A DNA stretch of 64,000 nt from Mesorhizobium loti (GCF_002858745.1 NZ_PJRO01000004.1:186001-250000); one strand, 5' to 3'. Positions 46,005 to 56,080 are shown, counted from the first letter of the stretch. Program-made: numbers and translations. The notes: generated by a model from the letters alone, not told the origin.

Positions 46005-46186
46005 TCCTTGGCCAGCCGGTATTCGCCGGTCTTGGGGTCTTTCACCAGCGTCCCCATCGTACCGTTGGCGCGCTGCTGTTCCGTGCGTCGCACCTTGGCG
46101 GTCACGCGTTCAGCTTCCTTGATGAAGGAACGGTATCCGACATAGGCAACCACGCCGATGACGATGAAGAAGATAATCTGCGGCAT
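46001..46186 (-). CDS. Small single-span membrane protein
   Basis: 61 residues: one N-terminal membrane helix (IIFFIVIGVVAYVGYRSFI), then a charged helix (KEAERVTAKVRRTEQQRAN) and LVKDPKTGEYRLAKD. The DPKTGEYR ending resembles a conserved motif of small rhizobial proteins that I cannot name. GGAGTTTCGAT precedes the ATG. It overlaps the ispE start, so it is probably in the same operon. Function unknown. Confidence 0.75.
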   Translation of the reverse strand: MPQIIFFIVIGVVAYVGYRSFIKEAERVTAKVRRTEQQRANGTMGTLVKDPKTGEYRLAKD

Positions 46187-46268
46187 ATCGAAACTCCTTC
46201 CTCAAGGGTCCTCGGTGGGGGACGTTCGGGTCAGGCAAGTGGTTATCGTAGACCGTTCCCGTGGCTTT

Positions 46269-47132
46269 TCAAAGGCCGAAACGCTTCCATAGCGCGCGTT
46301 CTTCCGCCGCATCGAAAAGCGCATCGACGCCGGCGGCAGCCAAAGCCGGAGCGGTGAACCCGCTTGACGAACCGAACAGTCCGAAACGGCCGAACAGCCC
46401 CCTGGGCTGGCTGACGAGTTTCAGTTGCGTTTTCGGGCCGAAGCGCTCCTTGAGCGTGCTGCGCATATCGCCCAGCCCATCGACGAGGCCAAGTTCCAGT
46501 CCCTTCTTACCGGTCCAGAACAGGCCGGTGAACAGGTCTGGATCGTCCTTCAATTTGGCACCTCGGCGTTCCTTGACCAGATCAATGAAGGTCTCGTGCA
46601 GCTCCAGCATGAGTGTTTTCAGCCGCTCTACGTCTTCCTTCTTCTCGGGCTGGAACGGGTCCATCGAGGATTTGTTCTTGCCGGCGGTGTGCACACGGCG
46701 TTCGACCCCGATCTTCTTGATTAGGTCAGCGAAGCCGAAAGTGCCGGAAATCACTCCGATCGAACCGACAATGGATGATGGATCGGCGATGATCTCGTCG
46801 GCTGCGACAGCGATCATGTAGCCGCCTGAAGCCGCCACGTCCTCCACGAAGACGAAGACTTTCTTGTCCTTCTCAGCGGCGAGGTCTCGGATGCGCTTGT
46901 AGATTAGCCGCGACTGCACCGGGGATCCGCCGGGGGAGTTGATCGAGATCGCGACAGCGGGCCCCGGAAAAGAAAACGCCTTTTCGATCAGGCCGACCGT
47001 GGAAGCCAGCGACAGGTTCTGCCTGAACTGGCCGCCTCCGGCCATGATCGTGCCGTGCAGGCGGATAACGGGCACGACGACATCAGTGGAACGCCAGGAT
47101 TTCGGCAGGATGCGGTTGAAAAGGCGACGCAC
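46269..47132 (-). CDS. S49-family serine peptidase (SppA/SohB-like)
   Basis: 287 residues. VIRLHGTIMAGG, NSPGGSPVQSRLIYKRI, FVEDVAASGGYMIAVAADEIIADPSSIVGSIGVI (nucleophile Ser in AASGG) and the basic-residue segment HTAGKNKSSMDPF are the S49 signatures; it corresponds to the single-domain type. It may degrade signal peptides or misfolded membrane proteins. No clear N-terminal membrane helix. I chose the GTG at 47132 (RRLFNRILPKSWRSTD); the open frame continues upstream within the methyltransferase gene, so it may be coupled. The gene shows no other oddity. Confidence 0.88.
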   Translation of the reverse strand: MRRLFNRILPKSWRSTDVVVPVIRLHGTIMAGGGQFRQNLSLASTVGLIEKAFSFPGPAVAISINSPGGSPVQSRLIYKRIRDLAAEKDKKVFVFVEDVAASGGYMIAVAADEIIADPSSIVGSIGVISGTFGFADLIKKIGVERRVHTAGKNKSSMDPFQPEKKEDVERLKTLMLELHETFIDLVKERRGAKLKDDPDLFTGLFWTGKKGLELGLVDGLGDMRSTLKERFGPKTQLKLVSQPRGLFGRFGLFGSSSGFTAPALAAAGVDALFDAAEERALWKRFGL

Positions 47133-47200
47133 GGGATGCGGTTCTCCAGTTTGGCCAACGGCATGTAGGCATTTGCCGCGAGAGGGCAATGGTGAAAGGG

Positions 47201-47992
47201 TCAATCTCCAAAAAGCGTGGCCGTTCCGTTGCTGATGGCATCGGCCAACGGCAAAAGACCTTTGGCCGTGGCTTCGTGGAGGACAAGTGGCGGCCTTAGC
47301 GCCAGCTTGCCCCGCGCGCCGAGTAAACCGCGGACTACGATACGGATCGCCGATTGATCGGCACGTGGATGTACCGGTACGATCTCCGCATTGCCGAAGC
47401 GGCCAGCCAACGCGTCGAGGATTGCCACCAGGGACTCCGGTCTCGCGATGATCGCGATGCCGCCGCGCGGCTTCACCACGGCCGCGGCGCTGCGCACCCA
47501 GGCTTCCCACAGCCCGTCTGCCATGACATGCGCTTCGTGCCGCAGCGCGTCAGGCGTAGCCCGGTCCTCGCCAGCGTTGAAGGGCGGATTCATGATGACA
47601 AAGTCGAACCCGTTGTCGGGGAGCCCCGCAGCACTTCGCGCCTTACCTGTAAGCGCGACGTCCGCGCGAAGCACAGTTACCCGGTCGCTGAGATGCTGGT
47701 TGGCCGGATGCGTCAGCGAAGCCTCGGCAAAGGTAGCCATTTCGGGCGAACGCTCGACCAATGTTGCTCTCGCGCCATCGCAGCGCGAAACCACCGCAAG
47801 TCCGGCGGCGCCGGCGCCGGCACCGAAATCGGCAAGCAGCCCGGCAAAGTTCGTCGGTACCGCGGCGGCCAGCATCATGGCGTCCATGCCGGCTCGGTGT
47901 CCGCTGTCGGCCGGCTGCACAAGCCAGAACCGGCCGCGATGGAAGGCGTCGACCGTGTGCCTGGGTGCTGCGGCCGGTTCCGCTGCCGTCAT
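47201..47992 (-). CDS. TrmN6-like tRNA (adenine-N6) methyltransferase
   Basis: 263 residues. The SAM loop is LADFGAGAGAAGLAVVSR, the acidic residue is in ATLVERSPEM and the N6-adenine motif is NPPFN (FVIMNPPFNAGED). The layout matches YfiC/TrmN6, which methylates A37 of tRNA1(Val) in E. coli. The exact target here is inferred. It starts in the stop of the DUF2007 gene (ATGA overlap) and is followed by the S49 gene, 68 bp on. Confidence 0.86.
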   Translation of the reverse strand: MTAAEPAAAPRHTVDAFHRGRFWLVQPADSGHRAGMDAMMLAAAVPTNFAGLLADFGAGAGAAGLAVVSRCDGARATLVERSPEMATFAEASLTHPANQHLSDRVTVLRADVALTGKARSAAGLPDNGFDFVIMNPPFNAGEDRATPDALRHEAHVMADGLWEAWVRSAAAVVKPRGGIAIIARPESLVAILDALAGRFGNAEIVPVHPRADQSAIRIVVRGLLGARGKLALRPPLVLHEATAKGLLPLADAISNGTATLFGD

Positions 47993-48213
47993 GTTCGGCG
48001 GATTTCGTTGGCGATGCCGGCGTCGGTCAGGATGCGACGTGCTTCCTCGATGCGTTCGTCCTCGACCAGGATCCTACGAGGCAGGATGCCGATGGAACCG
48101 TCCAGGACGCTCATGTTCTGATCGGCGGTGAGGAAGCCGATGCCTGCATCGCGCATCAGCGATTCGACAAAGGAAATGACAACGGCGTCGTTGGTGCGGA
48201 TAAGCTCGATCAT
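47989..48213 (-). CDS. DUF2007 protein
   Basis: 74 residues: MIELIRTNDAVVISFVESLMRDAGIGFLTADQNMSVLDGSIGILPRRILVEDERIEEARRILTDAG. This is the small ferredoxin-like fold of the DUF2007 (putative signal transducing protein) family. The start at 48213 gives the family N-terminus; 9 further codons upstream are open. It overlaps the methyltransferase gene by 4 nt. Function unknown. It is divergent from the polyprenyl synthase gene. Confidence 0.83.
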   Translation of the reverse strand: MIELIRTNDAVVISFVESLMRDAGIGFLTADQNMSVLDGSIGILPRRILVEDERIEEARRILTDAGIANEIRRT

Positions 48214-48368
48214 GGCGGCAAAAATCGCAGCTTGTTTCAACGATGTAAACGGCTCGCTCGAGCACCCTCTTGCGCAATCCGCGCCAATTCGCCACTTGCC
48301 GTATGCGCTCTGGCCGCTAGAGTCCTTTAAAGGCAGCGTGCGGTGACGCGGCGGACGGGAGTTTTGGC

Positions 48369-49385
48369 GTGGGTGTTGTTCTCAACCTCGAAGACGGAAA
48401 GCGGGAAGCGGCGTCGATCAAGGAGCTGATTGATCTGACTGCGTCGGACATGGGCCGCGTCAATGAGCTCATCCTGTCCAAGGCCGGCTCCGACGTGCAG
48501 ATGATCCCGCAGGTTGCCAATCACCTGATCTCGTCGGGCGGCAAGAGGCTGCGCCCGATGTTGACGCTCGCTGCGGCCCAGATGTTCGGATATTCCGGCG
48601 ACGGTCACGTCAAGCTGGCGACCAGCGTCGAATTCATGCACACCGCCACGCTTCTGCACGATGACGTGGTCGACGAAAGCGGCATGCGGCGCGGCAAGAA
48701 GACGGCCCGCATGATCTGGGGCAACCAGGCAAGCGTTCTGGTCGGCGATTTTCTGCTCGGTCAGGCCTTTCGCATGATGGTCGATGTCGGCTCGCTGGAC
48801 GCGCTCGACATCCTGTCCTCGGCGGCTTCGATCATCGCCGAGGGCGAAGTCATGCAACTTGCCGCCGCCAAGAACCTCGACACCACCGAGGACGAGCATT
48901 TTTCGGTCATCAAGGCCAAGACCGCCGCGCTGTTCTCGGCAGCGGCCGAAGTCGGCCCTGTGATCGCCGGGGCTTCGCGCACCGATCGTGCCGCACTGCG
49001 TTCCTATGGCATGAATCTCGGCCTTGCCTTCCAGCTCATCGACGACGCGCTGGATTACGGCGGTTCCTCCAAGGACCTCGGCAAGAATGTCGGCGACGAC
49101 TTCCGCGAAGGCAAGGTGACTTTGCCGGTGATCCTAGCCTATCGGCGCGGCACCTCGGCAGAGCGCGCCTTCTGGAAGCGCGCCATCGAGGAGAATGTGG
49201 CCGACGATGCCGGTCTTGAAAAGGCGATCGGTCTGATGACACGCCACGGCGCCATCTCTGACACGATCGGCCGCGCCCGTCATTTCGGCGAGATCGCCCG
49301 TGACGCGCTGGCGCCGCTTGAGGAAACGCCTCAGAAGACGGCGTTGATCAACGTCATCGATTTCTGCATCAGTCGCGTCAACTGA
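48369..49385 (+). CDS. ispB: Polyprenyl diphosphate synthase (octa-/decaprenyl type)
   Basis: Long-chain trans-prenyltransferase making the ubiquinone side chain. 338 residues with the first aspartate-rich motif LLHDDVVDESGMRRG and the second QLIDDALDYGG, plus SGGKRLRPMLTL and GEVMQLAAAKN. The start is GTG 48369. Alphaproteobacteria commonly make ubiquinone-10, so decaprenyl is likely, but chain length cannot be read from sequence alone. UbiA, which uses this product, is encoded at 59.9 kb. Confidence 0.93.
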   Translation: MGVVLNLEDGKREAASIKELIDLTASDMGRVNELILSKAGSDVQMIPQVANHLISSGGKRLRPMLTLAAAQMFGYSGDGHVKLATSVEFMHTATLLHDDVVDESGMRRGKKTARMIWGNQASVLVGDFLLGQAFRMMVDVGSLDALDILSSAASIIAEGEVMQLAAAKNLDTTEDEHFSVIKAKTAALFSAAAEVGPVIAGASRTDRAALRSYGMNLGLAFQLIDDALDYGGSSKDLGKNVGDDFREGKVTLPVILAYRRGTSAERAFWKRAIEENVADDAGLEKAIGLMTRHGAISDTIGRARHFGEIARDALAPLEETPQKTALINVIDFCISRVN

Positions 49386-49669
49386 GACGGCCGTCGAGCA
49401 GGCCGAACTGAAGGTACATGCCAGGCGGACCTCATGTGACGTATTTCATGGTGAGCGCAGCGACTGCCTGCAACGGTCATAGCGGGCGCGACTGCCACTC
49501 TCCAGCGCAGGCGACCTCACCGGGAGCCATGCTTTGTTAAGACGATGTCCGCATTGTGACCGTATCCCGGATTGATGCGCGACCCCAAAAAGGCCATGCT
49601 TTGCCCGGAAAAAGGGATTCTCGGCGATCTCCGCTCAAGCAGGAGATGCGCTCGCCAGAAAGGAATACG

Positions 49670-51436
49670 ATGCGGCAAAGACGTGCTCGCTGGCTTTCGA
49701 GCCTGGCCATTCTCGCTGGCCTTGTGGCCCAGACGCAGTCCGGTTTCGCTTCGCAGGCATCGGCGCCCGTCGAAATCAACTCGTTTTCCGGCGCCTATCT
49801 CTCGGCCAGGGTCGCCGAAAACGACAACGATCTCGACAACGCCATCAATTATTACAAGCAGGCGCTGGCCTTTGCGCCCGAGGATACGCAGCTTCAGCAG
49901 AGCCTGATGCTTTCACTGATCGCGCAGGGTCGCTTCGAGGAATCATTGCCTTACGCCGACAAGCTGAAGGAAGTGCCGGATATCGAGCGCTTCTCGCGCC
50001 TGGCGCTGGCGGTCGACAGCTTCAAGAAGAAGGATTTCGCCAAGGCGCAGTACTGGCTGAAGCTGTCGCTGGGTGCAGACCTCGACAAGTTGATCTGCGG
50101 GGTCATGACCGGCTGGGCCATGCAGGGTGCCGGCCAGGGCACCGATGCGATGGAATATGTCGGCAAGCTGGAAGGGCCGGAATGGTTCGACCTGTTCAAG
50201 GCCTATCATCGTGCGCTGATCGCCGACGCTGCCGGAAAGACCGACAAGGCTGATGCCGCTTATGCCGAGGCAATCGGTAACACTTCTGCCGGGAGCGCTG
50301 CGCCCGAGACCTGGATGCGCGCTGCGCAGGCCTACGCGACCTTCCTGGCCCGCAAGGGCGACAAGGATAAGGCGCTTTCGGTGCTCAAGCAGGCGGAAGA
50401 GTTCGGCCCGGGCAAGATCGAGATCATTTCGCTGCGCGACAAGATCAGCAAGGGCGAGAAGCCGGATCCGCTGGTTGTAAACCCTTCGGAAGGTTCGTCC
50501 GAGATCCTGCTCAATCTCGCCACTGCGCTCAACCGTGGCGGTGGTGAGCCTTTCGTGCGCCTTTATCTCGAATATGCACTGGCGTTGAAGCCGGATAGCG
50601 ACGTGGTTCTGGTGCAATTGGCAGCGGTAGCCGAGCAATTGAAGGACGGCGACCGCGCCATCGACTTCTACCGTCGCATCCCGGCCTCCTCGCCGTTGAA
50701 GGAGGTCTCGGAACTGCAGACCGGCCTTAACCTTGCCGATCTTGGTCGCAATGACGAAGCGATCAAGCAGCTGAGGGTTCTTGTCGAGGCCAACCCGCAA
50801 GACATGCGTGGTTATCTGGCTTTGGGCGGCGTTTATGCCTCCAAGCAGGATTTCCGCTCTGCGGCTGAACTGTTCGACAAGGCGGCGGCGGTGTTGAAGA
50901 CGCCGACGAAAGCCGATTGGAACATCTTTTATCAGCGCGGCATCGCCTATGAGCGCATCAAGGAATGGCCGAAAGCCGAGCCGAACTTCCGCAAGGCGCT
51001 GGAGCTCTATCCGAACCAGCCGCAGGTGCTGAACTATCTGGGTTATTCCTGGGTGGACATGGGCAGCAACCTCAAGGAAGCGCTGGATATGATCAAGAAG
51101 GCCGCGGAACTGCGGCCGAGCGACGGCTACATCGTCGATTCGCTGGGTTGGGCTTATTACAAGCTCGGCCGCTATGACGATGCCGTGCGCGAGATGGAGC
51201 GCGCCGTGCAGCTGAAGCCGGAAGATCCGGTGCTGAACGACCATCTGGGCGATGTCTACTGGCGTGTCGGCCGCAAGCTGGAAGCAACCTTCCAGTGGCG
51301 CCATGCTCGTGATCTGAAGCCTGAGCCGGATGTTCTTGCCTCTGTCGAGCAGAAACTGCTCAAGGGCCTGCCGCCGCTTGAGAACAAGACCGCCCAGGAA
51401 GCGCCAAAGCCCAAGCCGACAGCCCCGAAGGGCTGA
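49670..51436 (+). CDS. Exported tetratricopeptide-repeat protein
   Basis: 588 residues, signal peptide (WLSSLAILAGLVAQTQSGFA/SQ) then TPR repeats along nearly the whole length, e.g. ARVAENDNDLDNAINYYKQALAFAPEDTQLQ, PKAEPNFRKALELYPNQPQVLNYLGYSWVDMGSNLKEALDMIKKAAELRPSDGYIVDSLGWAYYKLGRYDDAVREMERAVQLKPEDPVLNDHLGDVYWR. The tail KTAQEAPKPKPTAPKG is Pro/Lys-rich. Probably a periplasmic or membrane-attached scaffold; partner unknown. The start at 49670 follows AAAGGAATACG. The gene is followed by a small secreted protein gene. Confidence 0.9.
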   Translation: MRQRRARWLSSLAILAGLVAQTQSGFASQASAPVEINSFSGAYLSARVAENDNDLDNAINYYKQALAFAPEDTQLQQSLMLSLIAQGRFEESLPYADKLKEVPDIERFSRLALAVDSFKKKDFAKAQYWLKLSLGADLDKLICGVMTGWAMQGAGQGTDAMEYVGKLEGPEWFDLFKAYHRALIADAAGKTDKADAAYAEAIGNTSAGSAAPETWMRAAQAYATFLARKGDKDKALSVLKQAEEFGPGKIEIISLRDKISKGEKPDPLVVNPSEGSSEILLNLATALNRGGGEPFVRLYLEYALALKPDSDVVLVQLAAVAEQLKDGDRAIDFYRRIPASSPLKEVSELQTGLNLADLGRNDEAIKQLRVLVEANPQDMRGYLALGGVYASKQDFRSAAELFDKAAAVLKTPTKADWNIFYQRGIAYERIKEWPKAEPNFRKALELYPNQPQVLNYLGYSWVDMGSNLKEALDMIKKAAELRPSDGYIVDSLGWAYYKLGRYDDAVREMERAVQLKPEDPVLNDHLGDVYWRVGRKLEATFQWRHARDLKPEPDVLASVEQKLLKGLPPLENKTAQEAPKPKPTAPKG

Positions 51437-51558
51437 GCCGGTTCAGCGTGGCGACTTGGAGGGCCTTCCAAGAAGTGCGCCTTCCCATCGCAGCATCTCG
51501 TTGACTTCCAGCCGCGATGCCAGCCATGATCGGGCTGGTTCAGCGTGGGGATCAGCCG

Positions 51559-51942
51559 ATGCTGCGGATTTGCCTGTCGGTTGCTATCTTTCTGCCTTCT
51601 GTGGCCATGGCGGACGAAATCAAGATCGACGGTCGCTGGAACACAGCCAACGGCTTCATGATGATCAGCCGGCTCGATACGGGCGAATACGCGATCGCTT
51701 TCGACAAATATGCGGGCAAGACTGTCGGTATACTGGCCGACAATGTACTCAGCGGAACCTGGCAGGACGTGGCGAAAACCAAGCCCTGTTCGGCCGAGCA
51801 GAACGGATCGGCCTATTGGGGGACGTTCAGCATCAGTTTTTATGGCCCGCCGGCGGTCAAGAAACCCGCCTTTCAGGGAATCCTGGCCTTTTGCGAGAAC
51901 CAGAACGAAGGCTCCAATTTTTCGGGTGAATTGGCGGACTGA
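51559..51942 (+). CDS. Small secreted protein of unknown function
   Basis: 127 residues. LRICLSVAIFLPSVAMA/DE is a signal peptide. The mature part IDGRWNTANGFMMISRLDTGEYAIAFDKYAGKTVGILADNVLSGTW looks like a small beta-rich, lipocalin-like domain (DGRW, then alternating strands) and has two cysteines (KPCSAE, FCENQ). ATG 51559 is preferred over ATG 51517 for the signal peptide. It lies between the TPR gene and glyQ. No family assigned. Confidence 0.7.
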   Translation: MLRICLSVAIFLPSVAMADEIKIDGRWNTANGFMMISRLDTGEYAIAFDKYAGKTVGILADNVLSGTWQDVAKTKPCSAEQNGSAYWGTFSISFYGPPAVKKPAFQGILAFCENQNEGSNFSGELAD

Positions 51943-52038
51943 TAGACACCAATCTTCTGTGATCGTCTCATTGCCTTGACGCCTTTCCCCCTCGGCACTA
52001 GGGAGTGGCGCATCCCGCAGCTCCCCATCGAGGCCGCC

Positions 52039-52983
52039 GTGACCGCCGAACTGCCCGCCAATCTGGACCCCAAGTGCTCGTTCCAGGGCCTGATCCTGAC
52101 GCTGCACAACTATTGGGCCGCGCATGGCTGCGTCATCCTGCAGCCCTATGACATGGAAGTGGGGGCAGGTACGTTCCACCCGGCCACGACACTGCGGGCG
52201 CTCGGTCCGCGTCGCTGGAATGCCGCCTATGTCCAGCCGTCGCGCCGCCCGAAGGACGGTCGCTACGGCGAGAACCCGAACCGGCTGCAGCATTACTACC
52301 AGTATCAGGTCATCCTGAAGCCGAATCCGTCGAACCTGCAGGAGCTCTATCTCGGCTCGCTGAAGGCGATAGGCGTCGATCCGTTGCTGCACGATATTCG
52401 TTTCGTCGAGGACGATTGGGAAAGCCCGACGCTGGGCGCCTGGGGGCTTGGCTGGGAGTGCTGGTGCGACGGCATGGAAGTGTCGCAGTTCACTTACTTC
52501 CAGCAGGTCTGCGGCATCGAGTGCGCGCCGGTCGCCGGCGAGCTGACCTACGGGCTGGAGCGGCTTGCCATGTATGTGCAGGGCGTCGACAACGTCTACG
52601 ACCTGAACTTCAACGGCTTGGAAGGGCCGGAGCGGGTTTCTTATGGCGAGGTCTTCCTGCAGGCCGAGCAGGAATATTCGAGGCACAATTTCGAGCATGC
52701 CAATACGGCGATGCTGCTGCGTCATTTCGAGGATGCCGAAGCCGAGTGCAAAGCATTGCTGGATGCCGGCGCGCCCAACGCGAACGCCAATGTCGCCATG
52801 CACAAAATGGTGTTCCCGGCCTATGATCAGTGCATCAAGGCCAGCCACTTCTTCAACCTGCTCGATGCGCGCGGCGTGATCTCGGTCACCGAGCGCCAGA
52901 GCTACATCCTGCGTGTGCGCAATCTGGCCAAGGCATGTGGCGAGGCGTTCCTGCTGACTGAAGCAGGTGGATTGGCTGCCTGA
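52039..52983 (+). CDS. glyQ: Glycyl-tRNA synthetase alpha subunit
   Basis: Class II synthetase catalytic subunit of the alpha2-beta2 enzyme. 314 residues: [106 protein letters not shown] and [24 protein letters not shown] chose the GTG at 52039, which follows CGAGGCCGCC; a longer TTG frame starts at 51976. The beta subunit gene lies 389 bp downstream on the same strand. Confidence 0.96.
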   Translation: MTAELPANLDPKCSFQGLILTLHNYWAAHGCVILQPYDMEVGAGTFHPATTLRALGPRRWNAAYVQPSRRPKDGRYGENPNRLQHYYQYQVILKPNPSNLQELYLGSLKAIGVDPLLHDIRFVEDDWESPTLGAWGLGWECWCDGMEVSQFTYFQQVCGIECAPVAGELTYGLERLAMYVQGVDNVYDLNFNGLEGPERVSYGEVFLQAEQEYSRHNFEHANTAMLLRHFEDAEAECKALLDAGAPNANANVAMHKMVFPAYDQCIKASHFFNLLDARGVISVTERQSYILRVRNLAKACGEAFLLTEAGGLAA

Positions 52984-52985
52984 TT

Positions 52986-53168
52986 TTACATCTCGTCAAC
53001 CAACTCGGCGTCGACGACTGCTGCGAATAGCGACTGGCGATCCGGTCCTGCGATGGTTCTCAAGGCTTGCCGTATGCCGGGCATTCGGGATTCGGCTGGT
53101 GCTTCGATTTGAATGAAGAAGCAGGCGCTCAGCGCGATGACCTGAAGCAATGTCGATGCCGTTTTCAT
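52986..53168 (-). CDS. Possible small exported protein
   Basis: 60 residues opposite to glyQ and glyS. MKTASTLLQVIALSACFFIQIEAPAES resembles a signal peptide; the rest (RMPGIRQALRTIAGPDRQSLFAAVVDAELVDEM) has no recognised family. It lies in a 389 bp gap. Coding status is uncertain; no strong SD is visible. Confidence 0.3.
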   Translation of the reverse strand: MKTASTLLQVIALSACFFIQIEAPAESRMPGIRQALRTIAGPDRQSLFAAVVDAELVDEM

Positions 53169-53371
53169 GGGTTTAGGCCAATAGTTTCCCGTCTGAGCGT
53201 CGACCGCTTCAGCGCTGTGTTTCGATGATGTCGTTGTGCTCCTAGGACGGGTGAGTGGGTCGCTTCCCGACATGCCGTGGAAATTTTCATTGGCCTGTTG
53301 TTTCGCGCGAAGGGTGACAGGGCGCGGGCGACTTGCTATTGCCGCCGCAGCTTTCCCGTTTGAGACCGACC

Positions 53372-55543
53372 ATGCCCGATCTGCTTCTTGAACTTCGCAG
53401 CGAAGAGATACCCGCCCGCATGCAGCGCAAGGCTGCGGGTGATCTGAAGAAGATGCTGACCGACGGTCTGGTCGAAGCAGGTCTCACCTATGAGGCGGCA
53501 CGCGAATACTGGACGCCGCGCCGCCTGACCCTCGACATCCGCGGGCTCACCGCGCGCTCCAAGGATGTGCGCGACGAGATCAAGGGCCCGTCCACCACGG
53601 CGCCGGAGCAGGCGATCCAGGGTTTCCTGCGCAAGGCAGGTCTGGCTTCGATCGCTGATGCGCATGTCCATGCCGATCCGAAGAAGGGCGACTTCTATGT
53701 CGCCCATATCTCCAAGCCAGGCCGCGCTGCCGAAGAGGTGATCGCCGAGCTGGTGCCAGCGATCATCCGCAGCTTTCCCTGGCCGAAGTCGATGCGCTGG
53801 GGCCCGGCGTCGGCCAAATCAGGCGCGTTGCGCTGGGTGCGTCCGTTGCAGTCCATAGTCTGCACTTTCGGGCCGGAAACCGAAGAGCCGGTGGTCGTCG
53901 ACTTCGAAATCGACGGCATCCGCGCCGGCAACGTCACCTACGGCCACCGTTTCCACGCGCCCGGCGCCATCACGGTCAAGCGCTTTGACGACTATGCCGC
54001 GAAACTCGAGGCAGCCAAGGTTGTCATCGATGCTGAGCGGCGCAAGGAGATCATCCTGGCCGATGCCCGCAACCTGACCTTCGCCAACGGGCTGGACCTG
54101 GTCGAGGATGAAGCACTGCTCGAGGAAGTCTCTGGCCTTGTCGAATGGCCGGTCGTGTTGATGGGCGAGTTCGAGGAGGCTTTCCTGGCGATTCCACCGG
54201 AAGTGATACGCCTCACCATCCGCGCCAACCAGAAGTGTTTTGTCACCCGCCCCCAGGGCGAGGCGGAAAACCTCTCCAACCGCTTCGTCCTCACCGCCAA
54301 CATCGAGGCGAAGGATGGCGGGGTCGAGATCGCACACGGCAACGGCAAGGTGGTGCGCGCACGCCTGTCGGACGCGCTCTATTTTTGGAACACCGACCAG
54401 GGCAACCTGCCGGACGTGGGTGCTTTGGAGAGCTCGGCGGTGAAGTTTGGCCTTGATCTGACCAAGCCACTCGACCAGCGCATGGCCAGGCTCGACCACC
54501 TCAACGTCACCTTTCACGCCAAGCTGGGCACGCAGGGTGAGCGCGTCGAGCGCATCCGCAGGCTGGCGCGCGAAATAGCGCCGCTGGTCAGCGCAGATCC
54601 GGCATTGGCCGGACGCGCGGCGGTTCTGGCCAAGGCCGATCTGCAGACCGAAGTGGTTGGCGAATTTCCGGAGATGCAAGGCGCGATGGGGCGCAAATAT
54701 GCCCTTCTGCAAGGGGAGAACAGTTCTGTCGCGGCAGCGATCGAAGAACATTACAAGCCGCAGGGCCCGTCCGACCGCGTACCGGCCGACCCGGTTTCGG
54801 TTTCGGTGGCCCTTGCCGACAAGCTCGACACGCTGGTCGGGTTCTGGGCCATCGACGAGAAGCCGACTGGCTCGAAGGATCCCTATGCACTGCGCCGGGC
54901 CGCGCTGGGTGTGATCCGGATTTTGATCGAGAACAGCGTGCGGTTGGAACTTCGAAAAGCCTTTGCAGAAGCCGACAAAGCCAGAACAATGGGGACGGTT
55001 TCGGATTTGGCCAATAGCTGGGCCTCCGACCTCCTTTCCTTCTTCCACGATCGCCTGAAGGTCTATCTGCGCGATCAAGGTGCACGGCACGATCTGATCG
55101 ACGCCGTCATCACGCCGGATGCCGACGATCTGTTGACCGTCGTCCGCCGGGTCGAGGCGCTTGGCAAGCTGCTCGACACCGAGGACGGCAAGAACCTGCT
55201 CGCTGGCACCAAGCGCGCCGCCAATATCCTCGCTGCCGAGGAAAAGAAGGGCACCGCGGTGGCTGCCGCTGTCGACCCGGCACTGTTCCGCGAAGATGCG
55301 GAGAAAAAGCTGTTTGGCGCGATCGGTCAGGCCGAAGGTCAGGCCGGTGAAGCCATTGCCAGGGAAGACTTTTCCAACGCCATGGTGGCATTGAGCACAT
55401 TGCGCGAACCCGTCGATACTTTCTTCGACAAAGTGCTGGTCAACGATGACGACGCCGCCGTGCGCGCGAACCGCCTGGCGCTGCTTGCGCGCATCCGCAC
55501 CGCCACGGATCGTGTCGCCGATTTCTCGAAGATCGCTGGCTGA
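53372..55543 (+). CDS. glyS: Glycyl-tRNA synthetase beta subunit
   Basis: 723 residues, normal for GlyS. Starts [29 protein letters not shown], includes the family segments [33 protein letters not shown] and [10 protein letters not shown], and the C-terminal DALR-like anticodon-binding region ([26 protein letters not shown]). It binds tRNA for the GlyQ catalytic subunit. The start at 53372 gives the conserved N-terminus; 13 further codons upstream are open. Confidence 0.96.
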   Translation: MPDLLLELRSEEIPARMQRKAAGDLKKMLTDGLVEAGLTYEAAREYWTPRRLTLDIRGLTARSKDVRDEIKGPSTTAPEQAIQGFLRKAGLASIADAHVHADPKKGDFYVAHISKPGRAAEEVIAELVPAIIRSFPWPKSMRWGPASAKSGALRWVRPLQSIVCTFGPETEEPVVVDFEIDGIRAGNVTYGHRFHAPGAITVKRFDDYAAKLEAAKVVIDAERRKEIILADARNLTFANGLDLVEDEALLEEVSGLVEWPVVLMGEFEEAFLAIPPEVIRLTIRANQKCFVTRPQGEAENLSNRFVLTANIEAKDGGVEIAHGNGKVVRARLSDALYFWNTDQGNLPDVGALESSAVKFGLDLTKPLDQRMARLDHLNVTFHAKLGTQGERVERIRRLAREIAPLVSADPALAGRAAVLAKADLQTEVVGEFPEMQGAMGRKYALLQGENSSVAAAIEEHYKPQGPSDRVPADPVSVSVALADKLDTLVGFWAIDEKPTGSKDPYALRRAALGVIRILIENSVRLELRKAFAEADKARTMGTVSDLANSWASDLLSFFHDRLKVYLRDQGARHDLIDAVITPDADDLLTVVRRVEALGKLLDTEDGKNLLAGTKRAANILAAEEKKGTAVAAAVDPALFREDAEKKLFGAIGQAEGQAGEAIAREDFSNAMVALSTLREPVDTFFDKVLVNDDDAAVRANRLALLARIRTATDRVADFSKIAG

Positions 55544-55579
55544 TGGTGGAAATCGGAACGCTTGTGGGCGCTCCGATCA

Positions 55580-55619
55580 GCTATTTCAGGGACTTGTGAA
55601 ATAGCCGGCCGAGCCGGCT
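55580..55619 (+). promoter_or_regulatory. Two mutually exclusive hairpins after glyS
   Basis: Stem 1 is GCTATTTCA (55580-55588) / TGAAATAGC (55597-55605), nine perfect pairs. Stem 2 is AGCCGGC (55603-55609) / GCCGGCT (55613-55619), seven perfect pairs, loop CGA. They share bases 55603-55605, so both cannot form at once. No T run follows stem 2. They may act as a weak terminator of glyS or as a switch ahead of the acidic-protein gene. Confidence 0.45.
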
Positions 55620-55687
55620 TACAGTCATATGGCGATGATGTCGGCGTGGGACAAATCGGGTGTTCACTCGAACCCACGGAGGCTTTC

Positions 55688-55972
55688 ATGACATTCGTTA
55701 CCGAACCTGAAATGATTGAAGACACCCTGGCCTCTGACGAGGCGCTGCTTGAAGCTACCCCTGAATACGAACTCGAAGCTCATGATGACGACGAGGTCGT
55801 GCTCTCGGACGACGAAGACGAGCAGGACGACGACGGCGAGGAAGCCGAAGACGAATCCGACGATGAAGATGAGTCCGAGGACGGCGAAGAGGCTGCCGAG
55901 GAAGAGTCGGAAGACGGTGAAGAGACCGCCGAGGACGACGGCGAGGAAGACGAAGCCAAGGCCGCGGCCTGA
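55688..55972 (+). CDS. Highly acidic small protein
   Basis: 94 residues, of which 50 are Asp or Glu. It has one Lys, no Arg and no Cys. The first 35 residues (MTFVTEPEMIEDTLASDEALLEATPEYELEAH) are mixed; the rest is runs of D and E with scattered S, A and G, so it is almost surely disordered. It could be a chaperone-like, DNA-mimic or metal-binding protein, or simply a decayed tail; I cannot tell. The start at 55688 follows a GGAGGC motif 7 nt upstream. It lies 144 bp after glyS. Confidence 0.7.
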   Translation: MTFVTEPEMIEDTLASDEALLEATPEYELEAHDDDEVVLSDDEDEQDDDGEEAEDESDDEDESEDGEEAAEEESEDGEETAEDDGEEDEAKAAA

Positions 55973-56080
55973 TCCAGGTCGCGAACAGCCGGATGGCCTC
56001 AAGCCATCTTGATCTTGTCTACGCGTTCACGACCGAATTCGCTGGGCGGGCAGGGTGGCTGTTGCCGTCTTGCCCGCAGG

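Noticed and set aside
47201..47992. Restriction-modification DNA methyltransferase
   Set aside because: The NPPF protein matches the TrmN6-like RNA methyltransferase type, with no endonuclease nearby; the same applies to the RsmC-like gene at 11122.
51256..52848. 530-codon minus-strand frame across the TPR gene end, the small secreted gene and glyQ
   Set aside because: Overlaps three recognisable plus-strand products; no motif; high-GC antisense artefact.
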